64,000 bases of DNA from Oreohelix idahoensis (taxonomy: Eukaryota > Mollusca > Gastropoda > Stylommatophora > Oreohelicidae). A model generated the notes under the pieces. The model was given only the letters and a program-made list of their open reading frames with translations. It made no database searches and had not been told where the DNA came from. Positions 1 to 10,379 of this stretch are shown here, piece by piece (the stretch's first letter is position 1; each line of letters opens with the position of its first letter). The DNA lies in contig JAMPIV010010564.1 of assembly GCA_024509875.1 (NCBI GenBank), positions 62,001 through 126,000 of the forward strand, written 5' to 3'. A program made the translations under genes and the position numbers.

Positions 1-52
1 TTCTTGTTCCATCTTACTATTCTCTAGTCTTAGAAGCATCCAGTTCTTTGGT

Positions 53-1350
53 ATGGCAGAGAGAATAAGGATAAGATCCATTTTGAGACAGGAGGCGAAG
101 GACTCAGGGTTAGAAGGAGAAGCCGCGAACCTGTTTGTCAACAAAGAACTTGAAAGATATGACCCGGAGCAAGAGTGGGCATAGAGGAGAGAAGCACAGG
201 AGAGGGAAGATAGGAAAGAAGCGGACGATCGTCAATTGGAGCACAAGAAAATTGAGGCAGAGTTGGAAGCCCGCAGGGAAAGAGAGAAGGAGAGACAACA
301 TGAGGAGAGAGAGAGGGGGAAAGACAGCATGAACTGGCGCTTAAGGCTTTAGAGAGTCGGGGCGCATCTACTTCGAATAACGGAGAGCCGTCTTCGCCCC
401 AGTCTCAGTCAATGGACCTCTCCAGCACTCAATCTGCCCAATTAACTGCGATGTCTTTTGCTTTAGAGTCTTTTCCTAGTCCCAATGAGAAAATTGACAG
501 CTATCTAGAAACATTCGAGAGGCTCGCAAATCTGTATGGGTTAGAGAGTTCCCGCTGGGCACTTAAACTCTCATTGTCATTAAAAAGTACTGCTTATGAC
601 GTATATACAAAGATGGGAACAAACCAACATGATTACGACATGCTGAAGAAAGCCTTGCTAGAACGGTTTGAGATGACCGCCCGAAAATTTCTGCAAATGT
701 TCAGAAACAGCCGAAAAGAGAGCACGGAAACATTCCCACAGTTCTCTTCACGTCTCACGGGCTATTTGACAAAGTGCATTGAATTATCTGACCTACCTCT
801 TACATATGACGGACTACTTGAACTTGTTCTTGTGGAACAGATAAAGTCAACTTTGTCAAACAAAACCCGGAGATTTTTGGCTGAACAGGGCGCATTCAGG
901 CTTGAGGACATACTCAATAAGGCAGAACGCTATACCAATGCAATGGCCGAACTTCCCAGCACTAAACGTAAACCCACAGATGAGCCATCTCGTAAACAAA
1001 ATCTAGAGCAGTCATCCTATTCCTCTAATTCCTCTCAGAATTATAACCAACGAGAAAATAATACCCAGAGACCTCCCCAGGAAAAATCGAAATTCTACAA
1101 AACCCGATACCCCCCTAACAACAATTCTGATCAACCCACCAAGCCTACGTGGCAACGTCAAGGAAAAGGGAAGACCCCTACACCAGGAACGTCTGATCAG
1201 GGCAAACAAACCGGTCCAAACCGCGTCGGATGTTTGCATACAGCCTCGAAAGGTAGAGTCAATGTCAGTGATTCTCAACCTGAGGGGGAACCGACCCTCA
1301 ACTCGAGGAACTGTAATTTTGAATGGTACCTCAACTACTTGTCTCTTTGA
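53..1350 (+). pseudogene. gag: gag of element 1 (coiled-coil plus capsid-like region), frameshifted
   Basis: The start at 53 is chosen because it reads MAER..LR..LR.EA, matching the start of gag in the sister element near 26783. That frame stops at 182-184. The charged coiled-coil (repeats rich in E, R, K, with ERQHE words) then continues in other frames at about 200-345. From 412 a 312-residue open frame holds the capsid-like part: an LTAMSF motif, ESFPSPNEKID, then a helical region typical of retrotransposon Gag (LERFEMTARKF, FPQFSSRLTGYL). The C-terminal tail is rich in N, Q and P. I see no CCHC knuckle. Gag should assemble the particle that packages element RNA. The join to protease is broken by an indel in a G run near 1283-1290. 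Confidence 0.8.
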
Positions 1351-2125
1351 CACTGGACTAAGCTTTAGTTGTATTGTCGCTAGGCACCTAGTCAAACCCG
1401 GTCAGGAGACAGAGGAAACCGTCAAACTTAGTGGAGTTTTCAGGAGTGACGCACCCAGGACGCTTCCTATTGCACTGGTAGAAATACACTCTGACTTTGT
1501 CAGAGGGGTTATTAAAGCAACCATTATGGATGATCCTATCTACCCAGTTATCCTGGGATGTAGATATGTGTTTATTGGGAGACCAAAGGAGCCGATTGTG
1601 GCAGCGGTAAACACAAGAGGGCAAGCCAAGAAGGAGAGGGAGCCTGCGCCAAATTTATTGCCGAATGAACTGAAGGAGGCGCAACAAAAGGACCCTAATC
1701 TGGAGCCCTGCTTTAGAAAACTGCCCATGGCTAAGTACCCCAGACACAACGGAGACATCTTTTCTAAGGACGGCGTATTGTATCGTAGAACGGGCAATCC
1801 GGACACGGGGAATAACCAGCTCCTAGTACCGACGCAGTACAGAAGCCAGATCTTAGAAATGGGGCACCCTCTTCCCTTTAGCGGACATATGGGACAAAAC
1901 GCCACTATTCAGCGAATAAAAACCCACTATTGGTGGCCAGGAATGAACTCTGACATTATCAGGTAAATGAAATCCTGCGCCCAGTGCCAGCGGGTAGCAC
2001 CCAAGCACTTGACACCCCCAGTACCCATGGGGCAGATGCCAATAGTGGGTACTCCATTTGAACGGGTTGCTGTCGACATCATTGGACCCCTGGAAAGACC
2101 AAAAGAAGGAACAGGTTCATCCTGA
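1262..2125 (+). pseudogene. pol: protease and integrase N-terminal half of element 1
   Basis: The frame starting at 1262 begins with an aspartic protease; the catalytic DTG is at 1349-1357 in the context CLFDTGLS. After a linker come the integrase zinc-binding His residues (GHPLPFSGHMG, about 1862-1891), the YWWPGM motif, an in-frame TAA at 1964-1966 where the sister element has Tyr, then the Cys pair CAQC at about 1975-1986. The DDE core opens with VDIIGP (first catalytic Asp). The frame ends at the TGA 2123-2125 after a one-base shift near 2108-2112. The protease would cut the polyprotein; the zinc finger helps integrase multimerise. Protease followed directly by integrase is the unusual order. 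Confidence 0.85.
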
Positions 2126-2802
2126 CCTTAGTCGACACTTGCACAATGTGGGCCGAAGCTGTACCGCTACCATGCATAAATTCCAAGCATGTCGCAGAAG
2201 CCCTCGTGCAAATTTTTACACGGTTGGGATTCCCTCAACAAGTTTTGACGGACAATGGATCCCAATTCCGTAACCTGTTAATGGAGGAGATCTTTAAGAT
2301 CTTGAGGGCCAAACATATCCACACAAGTCCCTACCATCCGGCCGGAAATGGGCTCGTGGAACGTTTTAACGGCACCTTCACCACCATGTTACGTAAGCTG
2401 GGTCAGGAGAAACCGGAAGACTGGAACCTATATATATCGGCTGCCTTATTCGCCTACCGAGAGGTTCCCCAAGCGTCGACGGGATTCGCGCCAGCTACAC
2501 TTATATTTGGCAGACCTATTAAGGGGCCACTAGAAGCCTTACTTCGGTCCCTGACAGACCAAAAGGCTGACGAGACAGTCGTCTCTGCAAGCAAGTATGT
2601 ATCTGAGCTCAAGGAAAGGCTGAAGCTAGGATGGGATCTAGCTACTACCAGCCTTAAGAAAGCCCGCGTTAACATGCTAAAAGATATAACAAAGCTGCAA
2701 AAGAGAGAGAACTACAACCAGGGGAGAAAGTTTTGTTGCTACTTCCAACCGGAAGCAATAAACTTCGCATCGGATGGCAAGGGCCGTTTACCGTCCTTAT
2801 AA
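2110..2802 (+). pseudogene. pol: integrase DDE core, second half, of element 1
   Basis: Reading resumes one frame back at about 2110 with NRFILTLVD and continues to LTDNGSQF (second catalytic Asp) and GNGLVERFNGT (catalytic Glu) in the usual DDE spacing, then AALFAYREVPQASTGFAPA and GRPIKGPLEALL, typical of Ty3/gypsy integrases. Integrase would join element cDNA to host DNA. A further frameshift near 2720 moves the C-terminal part into the next frame, where GWQGPFTV and HINLLKKY (a GPY/F-like module, about 2775-2875) are found directly before RT. The frame break at 2108-2112 is shared with the minus-strand sister element (see findings). Confidence 0.85.
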
Positions 2803-4490
2803 AGATCTCACGTACCAATTACAAGATCTCCATTAAAGGAAAGGAGAAGGTCTTCCACATAAATCTGCTTAAGAAATATTTGGAAAGACCGGTACCATCC
2901 TCCGAGCATCTCCTGGCTGTCGCTATAGCAACGGAAGACGAGGAAGATGATGATGGTTGCATGGAGTACCCACTGCAACCCACAGAATCCTTTAAAGATG
3001 TCAAGTTCGGCGACAATCTCTCACCAGAACAACAAACAGAAACCAGGGCGCTACTAAAACAGTACAGTGCAGTCTTAACGGATGTACCTGGTCGAACAAA
3101 TCTCATCGAATTTGATATGAAATTAACAAACGAGACCCCTGTCCGAACCAGAGTTTACCCCATACCGTACGCTAAAGCTGATGTACTTCGCGGAGAAATA
3201 GACAAGCTGCGTCAGGCAGGAATTATCAGTGAGTCTACATCTCCTTACAGTTCGAGTGTAGTGCTGTTGCAGAAGCCCAATAAGGAAGTTCGGCTGTGTA
3301 TAGATTACCGGCTGCTAAACGCTGTTACGGAATTCCAGCCCAAACCTCTCCAAACTGTTTCTGAGTTGTTCACCAAGCTTAGCAAGGCAAAGATTTTCTC
3401 CAAGATTGACCTCAGTAAAGGTTATTATCAAATACCAGTCAAGGAGGAAATTAAACCTTTGTTAGCTTTCAGCACTAGTGAAGGACATTACACATTTAAT
3501 GTGATGCCATTCGGTTTGCATAACGCACCAGGAGTATTCACCAGCATGATGAGGAAGCTTCTAGAACCTTTGCAAAGTCCCCATATCCATAATTTTATGG
3601 ATGACATATTAATTGCATCGGAAACCTACGAAGAACATATTGCTACGGTTGCTATGCTCCTCAGGAGACTACAGGAAACTGGTCTCACAGCCAGACCTAG
3701 CAAATGTCTCATCGGGTTTGAACAGTTAGACTTCCTGGGGCATACTATTTCTCACGGATGCAGTTGGCCTATTAAGAAGAACGTGGAGAAAATAGTGGCA
3801 GCAAAAAGACCCCGAACGAAGAAAGACGTACGTTCCTTCATATCACTATGTGCATATTATCAGAAATACATCCAGAACTTCAACGGACTGACAGCACCTC
3901 TGACTGACCTCACTAAGAAAGGGCGTCCGGATAAGGTCATGTGGGATCAAAAGTGCGAACACGCATACAGCACTTTGAAAGGACAGTTGTCTGCATACCC
4001 CATTTTGAGGTTGCCTGACCTCAAGAAACCTTTTGTATTACGGGTCGACGCGTCAGGTCAGGGCATCGGATCAACACTGCTTCAAGCCGATGACAGTGAC
4101 CCAAACATGCTATTTCCAGTTGCCTATGGCAGTCGGAAATTAAATAAAGCTGAACGGAACTACAGCGTAGTCGAAAGAGAATGCCTCGCTCTGATTGACG
4201 GTATCAGACGCCATCATGAGTTTCTCTATGGTACATCTTTCACAGTGCAAACAGACCACGCTCCGTTAGCATTTCTTGGCGCCAATAAAGAATTTAACGC
4301 AAGGATCATGCGTTGGGCTCTTCTTTTAAGCGTTTATTCTTTCAAAGTGGAATACATTCCGGGAAGACAGAATGTCGGGGCTGATTTCCTGAGTAGAAAC
4401 TGGACTACGGAGGAAGAGGAGGAAGTTGAAGATACCAATCATCCTAAAGCTACCGTTCAGGGCAGCTTCGTCGTCATAAATCAAACATGA
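2733..4490 (+). CDS. pol: integrase C-terminus, reverse transcriptase and RNase H of element 1
   Basis: An open frame of 585 residues. Residues about 1-50 are the integrase GPY/F-like tail (GWQGPFTV, VFHINLLKKY). Reverse transcriptase follows: SPYSSSVVLLQKP, LCIDYRLLN, SKIDLSKGYYQIPV (first catalytic Asp), MPFGLHNAPGVF, then FMDD at residues 288-291 (bases 3594-3605) in place of the commoner YVDD or YIDD, and DFLGHTIS. RNase H runs from about residue 430: VLRVDASGQGIG, YSVVERECLAL, VQTDHAPL, ending PGRQNVGADFLSRNW and an acidic tail. This would make and finish the cDNA. The frame is intact, but upstream breaks mean no full polyprotein. There is no integrase after RNase H; the polypurine tract follows about 20 bases after the stop. 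Confidence 0.92.
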   Translation: MLLLPTGSNKLRIGWQGPFTVLIKISRTNYKISIKGKEKVFHINLLKKYLERPVPSSEHLLAVAIATEDEEDDDGCMEYPLQPTESFKDVKFGDNLSPEQQTETRALLKQYSAVLTDVPGRTNLIEFDMKLTNETPVRTRVYPIPYAKADVLRGEIDKLRQAGIISESTSPYSSSVVLLQKPNKEVRLCIDYRLLNAVTEFQPKPLQTVSELFTKLSKAKIFSKIDLSKGYYQIPVKEEIKPLLAFSTSEGHYTFNVMPFGLHNAPGVFTSMMRKLLEPLQSPHIHNFMDDILIASETYEEHIATVAMLLRRLQETGLTARPSKCLIGFEQLDFLGHTISHGCSWPIKKNVEKIVAAKRPRTKKDVRSFISLCAYYQKYIQNFNGLTAPLTDLTKKGRPDKVMWDQKCEHAYSTLKGQLSAYPILRLPDLKKPFVLRVDASGQGIGSTLLQADDSDPNMLFPVAYGSRKLNKAERNYSVVERECLALIDGIRRHHEFLYGTSFTVQTDHAPLAFLGANKEFNARIMRWALLLSVYSFKVEYIPGRQNVGADFLSRNWTTEEEEEVEDTNHPKATVQGSFVVINQT

Positions 4491-4507
4491 AAAGAGGTTT
4501 TCATGTC

Positions 4508-4524
4508 TCAAAAGAGGGGACGAT
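4508..4524 (+). other. polypurine tract of element 1
   Basis: AAAAGAGGGGACGAT lies directly before the TGTGACAG that opens the 3' LTR. Its position and purine content match a plus-strand primer. Confidence 0.75.
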
Positions 4525-7134
4525 TGTGACAGACGAACGCAGCGACCCTGTATGATATGATACGACTCTTCGTAACGACCCCTTGGATAACATCAGTGCC
4601 CCCGAAATATTGTAACCTTTCGTCAAACTGGATTTTTCTTTTCACCTGGACTCATTAGCTATGCAACCTTTCCATGCAGATTGGCAACACGCTTGCTGAT
4701 TAATATGTGGACAGCTTATCAACCGTCCATTCTGGTCATCGCATTTATTTAAGGAGAGATTAAATCACGCCCATGGTCATCTCTTGAGCAATCATATGCA
4801 GTATTTTCATTAACTTGGCCCAGAGGGGGCGGCGCCAGAATCAAACAGATAGCAGCGACCACGATCAAGGAAACGGACTGGGGGATCTCAGGAAAGCTAG
4901 CGCCACGATCAAAGACAGTAGTGGTCCCTGAAACGATTTCGCATCTCGGTGTTAAACACGGAACCGATCGCAGTGGGAGCGAACGGGGAAAGCCGACGCA
5001 AGCAGCGAGCGAAGATACGAGAGGCCAGGGGCGGCTTCTCTCTTTAGTCTGGCGGTCAGATCCCCAAAAGTCTTCTGAGATCTAAAAAGGTGTCAAGTTT
5101 CTCATGTCCCACTCATCTTTCATTTCATTCTAGATATATACAGACCACGTAGAAATACACTTTATCACTCGCTGGCCAGAACTTAACAGAAGCACTAGCT
5201 ATATGTGAAATCTTGCTAGATTATCCCATGGATTTTTATACATATTTGCAGTGAATTCTATTTCTGTGCAAAACGGTAAAATATATATTGTGTAAAGTGA
5301 TCAGTGGTCTAGTTCATTCATTCTATTTCACTGGATTTTGTGTTAATTTAAATCTACTAAATTAAACCATCTCAATAGTTCCAGTTGTAAATGTAATGAT
5401 ATACATGCTATATTATTTCCAAAAGATAATAGATGTTAAATGCTTAAATTAACTTTTAACGTCGCGAAGGAATTTATAATTAATAATTTTAGTTAAGCTC
5501 TATATTTATAGATGTGTGTTTTAACCACTAAAACTCGCGCAGTGTTTTATTAAATACATAATTAAATACGCGAGCGTATATAAATAGTCTTAACGGGAAA
5601 TTCATTGCGCTTTAGAAGGTTATTTGTTTTTCGGTATATTACATGTCTTTTTTTCTTTCATACAGAGTGATCGTAACCTGTGTGATCCCAGCATTAAGAT
5701 AGTAATAAAGAAATCAATCTAAGCAAAGCAAAGCATAAACAGTGTGTAGAGTCTCCCTGAGTCATAAATTGTTGAGACTGTGTAAATTTTTAATCTTTGA
5801 GGCGATTCTATGTTTGGAATTCCGCTATCTAACTTATAGCAAAGAAAGCACACCCAAAAACAAATTTAACACACCATCAAGCCAATTAAGTCGTAACGGG
5901 AAGAAGAACACTGGCCCGAGCTTTTTTTAGTTTACTAACACAGAGAGAGAATACATATTTCCTGAACAGTGATGTGACTAGTTTCCTCACTGGACTAAAA
6001 CAATACCTCACGGATACAGTGTACCAGCACGCGTAAGAATTTTATTATCAGCGGCAAAGTCAAATAGACCACACCATCCTCACCCCGGTATCAGAGACCG
6101 TGCCCTCCCATAGAAACTGTTATTAAGAAAAGAGACACAAATACAGATTCATTTTTCAGCGATTACGGGATCTTTTTTATGTGCTGACCGCCTATCCGCT
6201 AATCTGGGGCTGGAAATTGAACTAACACTCATACATTTAGTTTGAGGTGTAACTGCTGTTGTGTTATTCTATGGAGTGCCAGATTTTCTCACAATCGGTA
6301 AGTGAGAGCAAGATGAGTGAAGGCCTTTACTAGCGCGTGTATGAATGACAGGAAATTAAATCTTTTGTGTAACCATTTTGTTAACTTGCTTACCTGGTAA
6401 TATATATCTTTTCTGTATACCCTACATTGTTCCTTTAAGTGGGATAGTTTTTGATAAACTCTGTTTTAAAACCCCCTCCTTTTCATTTGCTTAGTAAAGG
6501 GAAGAACAATTGGGAAGAACAGGATTTTTTTCTACCACCTATACCTAATTTTGTAACACCTCTTTTCAGAGTAATTAACTTTACTGTTAGGTTAACTTAC
6601 CTATGTTCCTGATAACTATCTATCTTTGGACTGGGTTTATCTTTGTCTAATAAGCGGGACGGGCTTAGTCGATACCAATCTTCTTCACCCCCCTCCCTAC
6701 CTTGTTATTTGCATTTTTCTGTAATTTCGATAATTCTTGCTGTAAACCAATGATTATTGTAGTGATTGTATTTTTAACTTTAATAAACAACATAAACTTA
6801 ATCGTTACGGTGTTGGACTACCCAAAGCCCATAAAATTTTCCCTATTTGTTTAAGATAGTTGTATCCACGTCGTCTGTGTTTGAAGCACCAAATCGGTGT
6901 GAGAGCAGGTGTGAGTCTGGAAACTGGCAAATAATTGTTTGACCAGTAGGAGCCTGAAGAGTAGATTGAGAGAAACGATTTGTCGTAAATAAGTCTGTCT
7001 TTACTCTCCTCCAGCACTCTGTGAAGCAACTATTTAATCTCTACATTTCTATCACTGAGCTTTTCACCATCATTCTACACTCTAAACCGGACTACTATTT
7101 TCTAAGACTCTTTCTCTCAAAAAAATTTACGACA
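4525..7134 (+). repeat. 3' LTR of element 1 (about 2.6 kb)
   Basis: Begins TGTGACAG after the polypurine tract and ends TTTACGACA, so it has TG...CA ends. An inverted, diverged copy of the same LTR lies at 18783-20823, which confirms both ends. It holds AT-rich DNA and no convincing coding region. Compared with the inverted copy it is about 570 bp longer, so one copy has gained or lost sequence in the middle. The five bases after it are GAGAC (7135-7139); the partner duplication is off-window. Confidence 0.85.
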
Positions 7135-8225
7135 GAGACCTAAATGCGAAAGTGGGAGCACATAATAATTATAACGAAAGAGTAATGGGGAAATGCGGCA
7201 GTGGAACAGCAAATGAGAATGGAGACAAATTAATAAGCTTCTGCAGTATTAACAACCTGGTCATTGGAGGAACACTTTTTCCACACAAGGAAGTGCATAA
7301 GTTAACATGGGAATCACCAAACGGACGAGACAGAAACCAGATAGATCACATAATGATCAATGGCAGATGGAGACATGCACTACAAGACGTGAAAGTAAGA
7401 AGAGGCGCAGATGTGGGAAGTGATCATCACCTAGTAGTAGCAAGACTGAAAGTGAAACTCAGAGCTGCTGGACCAGTTGCAGTCAAACAGAAAAGATACA
7501 ACATCACGAAACTGAAGGATCCCCTCACCAGAAAAGCTTTCGTGGTCGACGTAAAGAGAAGATATGAGATTATCAAAAGCCAGGAAAGAACAGAGACCGA
7601 TGATGTTGACTGGAGATTCAACACCATCTCAACAATATACAAGGAAAGCAGCAAGTCATGCTTGGGATTCCAGGAAAGAAAGAGCCAAGACTGGATAACA
7701 CCAGATACGCTAAACACCATAGCGAAGAGAAAGGAAATGAAAAGAAAGAAAACAGAAGCTACGTCTCCCAGAATAAAGGCAATATATAGTGAACAGTACA
7801 GTCAGCTGGACAAGGAAGTTAAACGTCAAACCCGTGCTAACAAAAGGACATTTCTGGATGACCTTGCAAGACAGGCAGAAGAGGCAGTACTGAGAAATGA
7901 ACAAAGCACAGTATACAAAATAACTAAAATCATCAGTGGAAAACGAGGTGCAAACAATATTACATCAGTAGGAGATAAGCAAGGAAATCTCATCACAACA
8001 GTAGAGGGACAGGAAACAAGATGGGCAGAGCATTTCAGAGAAACTCTGAATAAGGAACCACCAGAGACACAATTGAATGTTCCTGAGGCTGAAAATGATC
8101 TAGATGTTAATACAGACATCCCACGAAAAGAAGAAATCATCACAGCAATCAAAGGGTTAAAGAATGGGAAAGCTCCTGGTCATGATAATTTGAATGCAGA
8201 GCTATTTAAGACGACCCAGAGCTAG
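7135..8225 (+). pseudogene. RTE-like LINE: endonuclease C-terminal half and linker
   Basis: The first residues read DLNAKVG (endonuclease Asn motif), then VIGGTLFPH, LTWESPNG, QIDHIMIN (catalytic Asp-His context, about 7340) and SDHHLVVARL (about 7418), as in APE-type endonucleases of RTE-like LINEs annotated in many animals as craniofacial-development-protein-2-like. A basic linker follows, then the start of RT with KNGKAPGHDNLNAELF. The frame breaks at about 8210 with an indel and stops at 8223-8225; the RT carries on one frame over. The endonuclease would nick target DNA to prime reverse transcription. Its N-terminal half, with the first catalytic residues, was separated by the LTR insertion. 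Confidence 0.85.
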
Positions 8226-9631
8226 CAGCAGAACTATTAGAACCACTATTTGCACAAGTCTGGAAAACAGGGACAACACCAACAGAGTGGAGAAAAGGCA
8301 TAATTGTCAAATTGCCCAAGAAGGGAGATCTTGCAGACTGCAATAATTGGAGAGGAATAACTCTTCTCTCAGTTCCCAGCAAAATACTACGCAGGATAAT
8401 TATACAGAGAATCTCAAAAGCAGTAGACCACAAACTGAGGAAAGAACAAGCAGGATTTAGAAAGAACAGAAGATGTGTAGATCATATATTTACCCTCAGG
8501 AACATTATAGAGCAGTGCTCAGAATGGCAAAGACAGTTGTACATTAACTTCGTTGATTTTGAAAAGGCTTTTGACAGTATACATAGGGACAGTTTATGGA
8601 AAATACTGAGGGCTTATGGAATTCCAAGCTGCATAGTGTTAATCATAAAAAGCCTTTATGCCAACTTTACGTGCAGCATTGGGCAGAGCAACCTAACCTT
8701 TGAAGTGAAGACAGGAGTACGACAGGGATGCCCCTTATCAACCACTATAATTTTAACAGTCATAGACTGGGTGATGCGCCAGACAACAGAGGGCAATCCA
8801 AGAGGAATAAGATGGACTACATTTTCTACATTGGAAGATCTGGAATATGCAGATGACATTGCACTGCTAGCACATTCACATCAACACATCCAGGAAAAAA
8901 CGGATAGACGTAATAAGTATAGCCAGCAGGTGGGCTTGACCATCAATCTAAAGAAGACAGAGGTCATGACGCTCAATGTGAGCAGCCCTGAGCCCATATC
9001 AGTAAGGAATCAGCAACTGGAACAGACAGATGCCTTCACATACCTAGGATGCATAGTAACACCAGACGGCGGAGCAAGCAAAGACATCAACAACAGAATG
9101 AACAAAGCAAGAACAGCCTTTTTTAGTCTAAACAACATCTTGAAGTCCTCTCAATACAGCACAAGCACAAAATTAAGATTATATCAGAGCTGTGTGCTTT
9201 CTGTGCTTCTCTATGGCGCAGAGAGCTGGAGAGTTACAGAGAAGGAAATGTCGAAATTGTCCTCTTTTCACAATACCTGCCTAAGAAAAATTCTCCGAAT
9301 CTTTTGGCCAAATATCATCACCAACCAAAATCTGCTTACTCGGAGCAAGCAAGAGGACATGCACACCATCATAGCTGGCAGACGCTGGAGCTGGGTCGGC
9401 CATGTCCTCAGAAGAGACCCCGATGCCATCACACGAACAGCTATGCTATGGACCCCTGAAGGAAAACGAAAGAAAGGCCGACCAAAAACAACTTGGCGGA
9501 GGACTGTGGAGGCTGAGATGCAAAGAATGAACCAGAGTTGGGGCACTGTACGAAGGATGGCCGCCGACCGAGCAAAGTGGAATCAATGTGTTGTTGCCCT
9601 ACAAGACGCCACCAAGCGCAATGGCGACTGA
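8217..9631 (+). pseudogene. RTE-like LINE: reverse transcriptase and C-terminal tail
   Basis: From 8217 the frame reads ELAAELLEPLFAQVW, TEWRKGIIVKLPKKGD, NNWRGITLLSV, AGFRKNRRCVDHIF, FVDFEKAFDSIHR (first Asp), GVRQGCPLS and LEYADDIALL with the catalytic YADD near 8845. The C-terminal part, with WVGHVLRRDPDAI and GRPKTTWRRTVEAE, is the typical tail of this LINE group. It stays open to the TGA after NGD at 9631. Catalytic residues look intact, so the RT could have been active before the break near 8210. It is the longest of the four pieces of this family in the window. Confidence 0.9.
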
Positions 9632-9671
9632 CTGCTTTGACGGTCGGCGGCTAAGGATCAAAGAAGAAGAG

Positions 9672-10379
9672 AATTCTCAACATGCATCCCGCATAGGCTA
9701 ATATATTTTGTACATACATGTACATCCAAGCATTTGCTCTGACAGACAAATAAATCGACACAATGTCCTCTTCCAACTCAACATATGGGTTGTCTACCCT
9801 GTAGTCCCCGTTGAGAGGATGTACTATTTAGTATACATAATCACGTGAATTTACAGAAAGTATAAGCACTAGATACATTACACAATAAAACTGTATGCGC
9901 CCCGTGGGGTCGATACACAAAAGGGAAAAGTAATAACCTCCGAAAATGGAGTACACATAAGTGCAATGTTTATGCTATTATGATACATTGTGACTTTACA
10001 TGGTACAGAATTCTTTCACTGGCTGGTGGCTAATTTCTAGACTGCCTGGTAAGTTATATCTAAACTACCCAAACAGACATTCTATGGTTCCATACCCTGC
10101 CGTGAGAAGTCCCTCCCAAAAATAAAATAACTGACTACCTTCCACAATATCAGTCATTATAGCGAACACACGTCACTAGTCAGATTTTTATAAATAATTT
10201 ACACAACTGTAGTTCCCCAAAAGTACTGTCAGCGCTTAAGCTTACCATTTAACCCATTGTAAACACTAACGAAACTATGAGGATTAATCATCTGTTAGCT
10301 TAGGTTGTTGGCTGCGTACATTAGCACTGAATAAATTACTGAGGAGCTGTCACATAAAAAGCCCGCAAGTCACTGCTAT
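9672..10379 (+). other. Unassigned AT-rich stretch
   Basis: About 700 bases between two LINE copies. I see no coding frame, no terminal repeats and no recognisable RNA gene. Confidence 0.5.

Larger units (their letters stand above)
1..7134 (+). mobile_element. Element 1: Gmr1-like LTR retrotransposon, 5' LTR outside window
   Basis: The order read on the + strand is leader, gag, aspartic protease, integrase (zinc finger, DDE core, GPY/F-like C-terminus), reverse transcriptase, RNase H, polypurine tract and 3' LTR. Integrase before RT is the Ty1/copia order, yet the RT and RNase H are Ty3/gypsy type, as known for Gmr1-like elements. Several frameshifts and nonsense codons make this a dead copy. 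The 3' LTR ends at 7134 and the next bases begin inside the endonuclease of an RTE-like LINE, so the element landed in that LINE; the 5' flank and the matching target duplication lie before base 1. Confidence is high that it is an LTR element and good for the domain order. Confidence 0.9.
7135..9671 (+). mobile_element. RTE-like APE-type LINE, 5' part displaced by element 1
   Basis: The sequence resumes directly after the LTR with an APE-endonuclease reading and runs through reverse transcriptase to a 3' end with the marker TGACTGCTTTGACGG and a short AAGAAGAAG tail. The same 3' marker ends two shorter copies in this window, near 31440 and 48124, which defines the family's 3' terminus. The LINE's start should lie upstream of base 1, before element 1. 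Confidence 0.88.
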
